NCBI GenBank assembly: GCA_030427925.1
Contig: JAUICJ010000011.1
Location: 24,261-88,260, forward strand
DNA: 64,000 nucleotides
Direction: 5' to 3'
Source of the DNA: Bacteroidia bacterium
GTDB lineage: Bacteria; Bacteroidota; Bacteroidia; Flavobacteriales_D; Sanyastnellaceae
The notes beneath the pieces were generated by a model. That model did no database searches, was not told where the DNA came from, and worked only from the letters and a program-made list of their open reading frames with translations. Shown here piece by piece: positions 58,192 to 64,000 of this stretch (the first letter of the stretch is position 1; each line of letters starts with the position of its first letter). The position numbers and the translations under genes were made by a program.

Positions 58192-59460
58192 ATGTTGACC
58201 CTCTCAGCCCTGCGTGAACAACGCGATGCGGTGATCGCCGCCCTTGCCAAGCGTGGCCTCGATGCCGCAGAAACCATCGACGGCATCCTGGCCGCAGACG
58301 CCGAGCGCCGGGCCACACAAACCCGCCTCGACGGCCTCCTCGCCGAAAGCAACGCCGCCAGCCGGAAAATCGGCGAGTTGATGCGCTCGGGACAGCGCGA
58401 AGAGGCCGAGGCGATGAAGGCCACGGTGAGCGGGAACAAAGCCCTGGAAAAGGAATTGAAGGACCAGCTCGCGGCGTTGGAGGGATCTGTGCACGAAGCG
58501 CTGTGCCACCTTCCCAACACGCCGTGCGACCTCGTGGCGGCCGGAAAGTCCGCTGAGGACAACGTGGAGGTGTTCCGGAGCGGGGGGGTGCCGACGTTGG
58601 CGGAAGGCGCGGTGCCGCATTGGGACCTCGCTTCGAAGTACGATTTGATCGACTTCGATTTGGGGGCGAAGGTCACGGGCGCGGGCTTTCCGTTCTACAA
58701 GGGCAAGGGCGCGAAGTTGCAGCGGGGGTTGATTCGGTTCTTCCTGGAGCGGGCGGAGGAGGCCGGGTATTTGGAGTACATCCCGCCGCACATGATCAAT
58801 GAGGAGTCGGGGTTTGGCACGGGCCAGCTGCCGGATAAAGAGGGGCAGATGTACCACATGCAGGACGACAACCTGTTCATGATCCCGACGGCGGAGGTGC
58901 CCTTGACGAACATTTACCGGGATACCCTGCTGAATGCGGCGGACTTGCCCATCAAGCTGTGCGGGTACACCCCGTGTTTCCGTCGCGAGGCGGGCAGCTA
59001 CGGCAAGGACGTGCGCGGATTGAACCGGTTGCACCAGTTCGACAAGGTGGAAATCGTGCAGATCGCGGACCCGGCAACGTCGTATGCGAAGCTCGACGAA
59101 ATGGTCGATCACGTGAAGGGGCTGCTCGACACGCTCGAACTTCCCTACCGCATCCTGCGGTTGTGCGGAGGCGACATGGGCTTCACTTCGGCGATGACGT
59201 ACGATTTCGAGGTGTGGTCGGCTGCGCAGGAGCGGTGGTTGGAGGTGTCGTCCGTGTCGAACTTTGAGACGTACCAGGCGAACCGGTTGAAGTGCCGATT
59301 CCGCGGCGAAAACGGCAACGAACTCGTGCACACCCTCAACGGATCGGCCCTCGCGTTGCCGCGCATCGTGGCGGCCTTGTTGGAAAACCACCAAGGCCCC
59401 GATGGCATTCGCATTCCGGAAGGTTTGCAAGCCTACGTCGGATTCACATCCATTCACTGA
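58192..59460 (+). CDS. serS: Seryl-tRNA synthetase
   Basis: A 422-residue class II synthetase that charges tRNA-Ser. The N-terminal long coiled-coil arm (LREQRDAVIAALAKRGL onwards) binds the tRNA. Class II motifs: motif 2 in CFRREAGSYGKDVRGLNRLH and motif 3 near NGSALALPRIVAALLE. The tail VGFTSIH is usual. Length fits the family. It follows rplU-rpmA, an arrangement seen in other Bacteroidota, and precedes a lipoprotein and a TPR gene. Confidence 0.97.
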   Translation: MLTLSALREQRDAVIAALAKRGLDAAETIDGILAADAERRATQTRLDGLLAESNAASRKIGELMRSGQREEAEAMKATVSGNKALEKELKDQLAALEGSVHEALCHLPNTPCDLVAAGKSAEDNVEVFRSGGVPTLAEGAVPHWDLASKYDLIDFDLGAKVTGAGFPFYKGKGAKLQRGLIRFFLERAEEAGYLEYIPPHMINEESGFGTGQLPDKEGQMYHMQDDNLFMIPTAEVPLTNIYRDTLLNAADLPIKLCGYTPCFRREAGSYGKDVRGLNRLHQFDKVEIVQIADPATSYAKLDEMVDHVKGLLDTLELPYRILRLCGGDMGFTSAMTYDFEVWSAAQERWLEVSSVSNFETYQANRLKCRFRGENGNELVHTLNGSALALPRIVAALLENHQGPDGIRIPEGLQAYVGFTSIH

Positions 59461-59490
59461 TTCCGCGTTTCGAAGCTTCCCGGGGGTGAT

Positions 59491-59498
59491 TATCTTCG
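59491..59498 (+). promoter_or_regulatory. -7 promoter box of the lipoprotein-TPR pair
   Basis: TATCTTCG, ending 4 nt before the ATG at 59503, after a 30-nt gap following serS. The promoter is of the leaderless type seen often in this window. Confidence 0.6.
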
Positions 59499-59502
59499 GG
59501 AC

Positions 59503-60117
59503 ATGAAACAAGCTAAACTCCTGGCGGCCGTGGCCGTGGGGCTGGTGCTCTTGCTGGGCGCGTGTGGGGGCCGTGGGCACCGTTCCGAAATCGCCGAGTT
59601 GGAGCAAGCGCGGTTGGAGATGGAGCGGGCCGCTGAGGCGTATGCCGCTTTGCCGCAGGATTCCATTGATGCGGTGCGGGTTTGGGCCAGCGCGCAGTTG
59701 CAGGATTTTGAGTTGCTCGCGGCGGATTCGGGCATCGTGCTCACGCGGTCGGAGGGCGCCATCATCAACGAGGTGGGCAAGGTCCGCCGTTTGCTGAAGG
59801 ACAATCCCAAGCGCATCTCGCAGTTGCGCACCTCGCAGGAGCAGGTTGCAGGCCAAATCCAATTGCTCATCGAAGCCCTGCAATCCCGCGCCACGGTCGA
59901 CGGCGCAGGCACCCCCATCGACTCCACGTACATCCGCGTTCAGGTCAACGCCGAACGCACTTCCGCGGAACGCATTGCGTCCTCTTGGGAAGAGTCCGCA
60001 TCGTACGCCACGAAGGCCCTGTCCCTCGCCGCTCGGACGAAACCCGCCGCCGACAGCCTCGGAACGGAGCTGCGCAAGCGACTTGCGGTTTGGGTCCTCG
60101 AAAACAGCGCCCCATGA
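59503..60117 (+). CDS. Putative lipoprotein, helical, unknown function
   Basis: A 204-residue protein with a clear lipobox (AVGLVLLLGACGGRG, Cys20/21 region). The mature part is rich in Glu, Arg, Ala and Leu and is almost wholly helical (SEIAELEQARLEMERAAEAY), with a coiled-coil-like pattern. I do not recognise a family. Its stop overlaps the TPR gene start by 4 nt (ATGA), so both are translated together and may act together at a membrane, in a serS-neighbour arrangement that may be conserved in related organisms. Confidence 0.7.
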   Translation: MKQAKLLAAVAVGLVLLLGACGGRGHRSEIAELEQARLEMERAAEAYAALPQDSIDAVRVWASAQLQDFELLAADSGIVLTRSEGAIINEVGKVRRLLKDNPKRISQLRTSQEQVAGQIQLLIEALQSRATVDGAGTPIDSTYIRVQVNAERTSAERIASSWEESASYATKALSLAARTKPAADSLGTELRKRLAVWVLENSAP

Positions 60118-61916
60118 GGAAACTCAGCCTGACGGTGGCGCTCCTCGGCACCCTCGCCGCTTCCCAAGCCCAAAGCGACCTCGAGCTAGCGCAATACTAC
60201 TACGAGGAGGGCTCGTACCAGCAAGCCGTCCTCTACCTCGAGCAGCTCTGGAAGAAGGACAAGACGGACAAGATCTACGACATGTACTACGCCTCGCTCG
60301 TAGCCATCGACGACTTCGAGCGGGCGGAAGACCTCGTGAAAAAGCGGCTAAAAGGACGCGGCAACCGCGCAACGGCGTATGTGGACCTCGGCGAATTGTA
60401 CGTCCGCTTTGACAAGCGGGAATTGGCGATGGAGGCGTTCAACGAAGCGCTCGCGTTGCTTGGTCCTGGGGTCGGCAACGCCCAGAAGCTCGCCGACGCC
60501 TTCGTCGAGTTGAACGAGCTCGATTTGGCCCTGGAAGTCTACGAAAGATCCGCGGCGATGGGCACGCAGGGGCTCGCGTACAGCCTGGCGAATTTGCAGG
60601 GCATTCGAGGCGATTACCCGGGGATGTTGGACTCGTACTGCGAGCTGCTGCACGAGCGACCGACGTACCTGCGCACGGTCCAAAACAGCATCTACCGCAC
60701 GATGCGCTTCTACGAGAACCCGGAAATGGCGTCCCTGATCCGGTCGGCGCTGCTCCGTGCGATGCAAACCCATCCGGACGACATCATCTTCCCTGAAATG
60801 CTCGTTTGGTACTTCAACGCGCTGGAGGACTTTGCGGGGGCGTTCCAGCATGCGAAAGCCTTGGATCTGCGCTTGAACGAAGACGGGCAACGGCTGATGG
60901 AATTGGGGAATACCGCCCTGGCCAACCGCGACTACGGAACGGCCCGCAAGTGCTTCGAAGCCGTTCTTGAGAAAGGGCCGAGGACGCCCTACTTCTACAC
61001 GGCTTCGAACGAGGTGTTGCAAGTCCGGTACGAGGAACTCGAGGCGCAGCTGCCGCCCGACCTCGCGGCCTACCGGACGTTGGCGGACGACTACCGCGCG
61101 GCGTTGGATGCGCTGGGGCTGCGCACCGAGACCGCCGTTATGGCGAAAGACTGCGCCCACGTGCTGGCTTTCTACCTCGGCGCGGTCACCGAGGCCATTG
61201 AGCTGCTCGACGCGACCATCGCCCTTCCCGGCCTGTACGACCGCATCGTCGCGGTGTGCAAACTGGAGCTCGGAGACATCCACGTCTTTGATGACAACAT
61301 TTGGGAAGCGTCCCTGCTGTTTTCGCAGGTGGAACTGGACTTTGGGGACGATCCGCTGGGCCATGAGGCCAAATTCCGCAACGCCCGCGTCTCCTACTTC
61401 GGAGGCAAGTTCGATTGGGCCCAAACCCAACTCGACGCCCTGAAGGCCTCGACTTCCAAGCTCATCTCGAACGACGCGATCGATTTGTCCTTGCTCATCA
61501 CGGACAATTACGCCCTCGACACGATATCCGAGCCGATGGAGCGCTTCGCGCAAGTCCTCGCGCTCCAGCACCGGTACCTCGAAGCCGAAGTCGCCCTCGA
61601 CAGCCTCATGGCGGACTGGCCCGGACACGCGCTGGAGGACGACATCCTGTTCCGAAAGGCCACATGGGCCCGACTCAACGGCCGATTCGAAGATGCACTC
61701 GCCTTCTTGGAAGAAATCACGGACCTGCATTTCGACGACGTCCTGGCGGACGACGCGCTGTTTTGGCGCGCCACCATCCTGGAAAACCACCTGCACCGTG
61801 TCGAAGACGCCCTGCCCCTGTACGAGCAGCTCCTCTTCGAATACCCGGGCAGCCTCCACGTCATCGAAGCCCGCGAGCGGTTCCGCGCACTCTCCACGGA
61901 GGCGAACGCCGGCTGA
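60114..61916 (+). CDS. Exported tetratricopeptide-repeat protein
   Basis: A 600-residue protein. It starts MRKLSLTVALLGTLAASQAQ, a signal peptide. The rest is a run of TPR-like helix pairs, for example LAQYYYEEGSYQQAVLYLEQ near the start, YVDLGELYVRFDKRELAMEA, YGTARKCFEAVLEKG, and a last cluster (ALPLYEQLLFEYPGSLHVIE). This is like BamD/Gld-type periplasmic scaffolds, though no family can be named. It is ATGA-coupled to the lipoprotein before it, and both probably form a periplasmic or envelope complex. Confidence 0.8.
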   Translation: MRKLSLTVALLGTLAASQAQSDLELAQYYYEEGSYQQAVLYLEQLWKKDKTDKIYDMYYASLVAIDDFERAEDLVKKRLKGRGNRATAYVDLGELYVRFDKRELAMEAFNEALALLGPGVGNAQKLADAFVELNELDLALEVYERSAAMGTQGLAYSLANLQGIRGDYPGMLDSYCELLHERPTYLRTVQNSIYRTMRFYENPEMASLIRSALLRAMQTHPDDIIFPEMLVWYFNALEDFAGAFQHAKALDLRLNEDGQRLMELGNTALANRDYGTARKCFEAVLEKGPRTPYFYTASNEVLQVRYEELEAQLPPDLAAYRTLADDYRAALDALGLRTETAVMAKDCAHVLAFYLGAVTEAIELLDATIALPGLYDRIVAVCKLELGDIHVFDDNIWEASLLFSQVELDFGDDPLGHEAKFRNARVSYFGGKFDWAQTQLDALKASTSKLISNDAIDLSLLITDNYALDTISEPMERFAQVLALQHRYLEAEVALDSLMADWPGHALEDDILFRKATWARLNGRFEDALAFLEEITDLHFDDVLADDALFWRATILENHLHRVEDALPLYEQLLFEYPGSLHVIEARERFRALSTEANAG

Positions 61917-62400
61917 TTCGGCCCTCAAACCCATCGCCCCACCCCTGACCCGCGCCCCCGCTGCGGGCGAATCTGGCTTGCGCAACAAGCCCGCTCCGAG
62001 CCACTGCAACAACTTGTGCACCCAAGCGCGTCTTCGGGAGCAACCATGAATGCGGTTCTCGGCAGCCCACCCTTCCGCCACCCGCTGAACGAACAGCCAA
62101 ATCGCGCGCAATTGCGACCCCAGGATGAGCCAGATTGCCAAACCAAGTCCTCTCCGGCTGCCGTGCAGATTGGAGCTCTTCTAGCGCCCAGAAGCGCCTT
62201 CCCGCTTGTCCAAATGCATGGGCAACATAACGACACAACAGAGTCCACCTTCCTCACGCTCCTGAAGAAGTCGACAAGGCTACCGCCAACGCCCCCCTTC
62301 CCACCACCATCATCCATAGGTACGAAAATCCCACGCATCCTGATCAGAGCTGAGCGCATCACTCAAGGCTTCGCCGAAAGTCGATTCAACCAAACGCAAA
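61917..62400. other. Non-coding gap with no supported gene
   Basis: About 480 bp between the TPR gene and the terminator at 62401. Short open frames on both strands (around 140 codons) have no recognisable domain, biased composition and no promoter box. No repeats, RNA genes or phage sites were recognised. It may be a decayed gene or spacer. Confidence 0.4.
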
Positions 62401-62424
62401 AAAGCCCCTCCGAAGAGGGGCTTT
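62401..62424 (-). terminator. Terminator with UUCG tetraloop
   Basis: AAAGCCCCTC (62401-62410) pairs perfectly with GAGGGGCTTT (62415-62424). On the minus strand the loop is TTCG closed by C-G, the very stable cUUCGg type, with a T-run after it. It ends the minus-strand transcript of the EF-hand gene 26 nt after its stop. Confidence 0.88.
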
Positions 62425-62449
62425 CTTTATCTCACAAATAAGAGGGGTC

Positions 62450-62890
62450 TTAGTTACACAACTCACCGTAGTAAGCGAGGAGGACCAACAGGTCGGCGGT
62501 TCCAATGATGCCGTCCCCGTTGAGGTCTTCAGCACCGGCGTTAGCCGAGCCTCCGATCTCTCCTCCATCCTGCGTTCCGTAGAGCGCAAGGATGGCGAGG
62601 AGGTCATTCGTTCCGACGATGTCGTCACCGGTCACGTCTCCAGGGCATTCGCGGAATGCCATTTGTTGGAAACCTTGGGTAAGGAAAACGTTTCCGTCGC
62701 CTACCGTGGTGGTGAACACTTGGCCGATTGATCCGCTGATCTCGCCAAGTACGTCTCCAATTGCACTAACCTCACCGTTATGATATCCAGAGGTAATCGC
62801 TTGGCGGTCCATCGTGACCTGCGCAGCGGCGTCTTCTGAGATCATAGCGAGACCCCCGAGCAGGAACAAGATGTAAAAGAGCTTTTTCAT
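62450..62890 (-). CDS. Secreted protein with EF-hand/dockerin-like C-terminus
   Basis: A 146-residue exported protein; the signal peptide MKKLFYILFLLGGLAMIS starts at 62890. The middle (ITSGYHNGEVSAIGDVLGEI) is of unknown fold. The C-terminus holds two calcium-loop-like motifs, DVTGDDIVGTNDLLAILALY and DLNGDGIIGTADLLVLLAYY, like a dockerin pair, and ends with a Cys. The ending is like that of the Kazal protein at 23.2 kb. It lies 31 nt downstream of the large repetitive gene, so both are probably cotranscribed and the small protein could bind its partner; that is inference. Confidence 0.75.
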   Translation of the reverse strand: MKKLFYILFLLGGLAMISEDAAAQVTMDRQAITSGYHNGEVSAIGDVLGEISGSIGQVFTTTVGDGNVFLTQGFQQMAFRECPGDVTGDDIVGTNDLLAILALYGTQDGGEIGGSANAGAEDLNGDGIIGTADLLVLLAYYGELCN

Positions 62891-62921
62891 AGTGATGCTC
62901 GTTTGGGGGTTAAACATTCAA

Positions 62922-64000
62922 TTAGGGGGTCAACGTGCTAGCGACGATATCCAAGAAGAGGTAAATGCCCGTGTCGAACATTCCTCCGTCAACGGTACCG
63001 ACAGCCAACTTCGGACGAACCACACCATCCGTGCAAGCCACGATTGAGTTCACATCGTCGTAGCCGAGGGTGAAGGTCATTTGCGTAGCGCTCACACGGT
63101 CAATCGTGACGTCGATGCTGTTGTTCTCTGCCCAGAGCTTACCGAGGATTTCGTCGTCCTCAGACAAACCGCCATTGCCATTGCGGAACTGATCGAAGTT
63201 CTTGCCCACCACAGTGAACACGTAGTTGTCACCATTGACTGAGACAGCCGTAGAAGCAGAATCTTCGTACAATACGACGTTACCGTTCATGTAGTACACT
63301 GCTTCGTTGTAGTCGTCACCATTCGTCCCATCAATCAAATCAGCGTCGTAGCTCCAGAATTGGGGAACGTGCGTTTGATTGATGCGGTGGTAGTCGACGT
63401 AGTCGCGGCGGGTCAACACGTTATTGTCCGTGCCTTCAAGACCACTTTCCTCGTTCGGCCAGTTCGCACCATACGTCGAAGCGCCTGCCTTGATTGCACT
63501 GCTTGAGTAGATGTTATCACCGCTGATGTTTCCGTAGACTTCCATGTTTCCGTCCCAAGTCGCGTTATCCGTAACCGTCAAGTTTTGAACCGTCATCATC
63601 GGATCGTGGCCATCAACCGCAACGATGTAGTTGCCGTTGATGTCCTTCACTGCGAATTCTGGCTCATCCTCAATGGTTGCAGACGTGCCTCCAGGCAAGG
63701 TCGGCGTTTCCACCACCAAGTGCTTAGCAACAGACACCGTGTCATTGAACTGAGCGAAGTCATCAACAGTCAACGTGCTATCCAAAGCCGTGTGACCATC
63801 AACTTCCAACGTAGACTCGAAGTAGACACCTTCAGCAGCATTCAAGCTGTCGAGCGTGGTCACACCATCAACATCCAACGTAGAGTCAAAGTCAACACCC
63901 AACGAAGCGTTCAAGCTGTCAAGCGTCGTGATGCCGTCAACATCAAAGTCGCCATCAACGTCCGTGTTGCCATCAACGTGCAACGTGGAATCGAAGTCAA
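62922..64000 (-). CDS. Large repetitive surface protein, C-terminal part (5' end outside the window)
   Basis: At least 359 residues run to the right edge without a true start; the first Met in frame (codon at 63983) is inside the repeats. Two full 23-residue repeats begin VDGITTLDSLNA and VDGVTTLDSLNA, with degenerate units before and after. This resembles tail-fibre-like or beta-helical repeat proteins common in marine Flavobacteriales. The last 200 residues form a non-repetitive domain ending in VGTVDGGMFDTGIYLFLDIV. No type IX sorting domain is seen. Base composition is lower in GC than most of the window. Confidence 0.7.
   Translation of the reverse strand, partial: DFDSTLHVDGNTDVDGDFDVDGITTLDSLNASLGVDFDSTLDVDGVTTLDSLNAAEGVYFESTLEVDGHTALDSTLTVDDFAQFNDTVSVAKHLVVETPTLPGGTSATIEDEPEFAVKDINGNYIVAVDGHDPMMTVQNLTVTDNATWDGNMEVYGNISGDNIYSSSAIKAGASTYGANWPNEESGLEGTDNNVLTRRDYVDYHRINQTHVPQFWSYDADLIDGTNGDDYNEAVYYMNGNVVLYEDSASTAVSVNGDNYVFTVVGKNFDQFRNGNGGLSEDDEILGKLWAENNSIDVTIDRVSATQMTFTLGYDDVNSIVACTDGVVRPKLAVGTVDGGMFDTGIYLFLDIVASTLTP

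Noticed and set aside
61925..62441. Hypothetical genes of about 140 codons on both strands
   Set aside because: Composition is biased, no domain or signal peptide is seen, and no promoter box precedes them.

Overview
This window looks like a chromosomal segment of a GC-rich (about 60 % by eye) member of the Bacteroidota, most likely a marine Flavobacteriales-type organism. The clues are several proteins with type IX secretion (T9SS) C-terminal sorting domains, a PorZ homologue, a gliding-motility-type (CHU_C) C-terminus, DUF6089 and DUF2723 family proteins, the gene orders rimP-nusA-infB and rplU-rpmA-serS, no Shine-Dalgarno-like sequences, and many Bacteroidota-type -7 promoter boxes (TAnnTTTG or TAnnTTCG). 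No rRNA, tRNA, CRISPR array, insertion sequence or prophage was found. Nearly all of it is ordinary, densely packed chromosome.

Layout. 0-5.7 kb: a SPOR-domain protein facing the rimP-nusA-infB operon, whose leader holds a terminator-like hairpin. 5.7-10.9 kb: an AlbA_2 (Schlafen-type) protein, then porZ, an aminotransferase and an omega-amidase. 10.9-18.8 kb: DUF6089 outer-membrane protein, glutaryl-CoA dehydrogenase, and a DUF2723-purN-marC-rnhA operon. 18.8-24.1 kb: a large secreted PKD protein with no Lys or Arg in its passenger region, 3-hydroxyanthranilate dioxygenase, an orphan type IV (phosphorothioate-sensing) HNH nuclease, a Kazal/EF-hand secreted protein, and a solitary HipB-like repressor with three operators spaced exactly 41 bp apart. 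24.1-27.5 kb: operon GH3-udk-arsC-EamA.

27.5-31.4 kb: a four-gene, translationally coupled redox operon, the most interesting part of the window. It encodes a flavin/2Fe-2S reductase fused to a pentaheme cytochrome c, an outer-membrane barrel, a haem-binding Tll0287/DUF3365 protein and a small membrane protein with the His spacing of a di-haem b cytochrome. Together they could carry electrons from cytosolic NAD(P)H to the cell surface. A repeat-rich non-coding stretch follows.

31.7-46.1 kb: two T9SS cargo proteins, gcvP, a UbiA-like membrane protein, kynureninase, a TrkA/KtrA K+-channel regulator, and a comF-msrC-lipoprotein-CHU_C cluster. 46.1-57.4 kb: DUF72, DUF1569, secA, a long AT-richer control region, nrdB-nrdA, ctaA, a metal-binding HMA lipoprotein and a second EamA transporter. 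57.4-61.9 kb: rplU-rpmA, serS, a lipoprotein and a TPR protein. 61.9-64 kb: an empty stretch, an EF-hand/dockerin-like secreted protein and the C-terminal part of a large repetitive surface protein cut by the window edge.

Tryptophan catabolism genes (kynU, 3-hydroxyanthranilate dioxygenase, glutaryl-CoA dehydrogenase) are scattered rather than clustered. Many genes have a -7 box ending only 4-8 nt before the start codon, which suggests leaderless or nearly leaderless mRNAs are common here.
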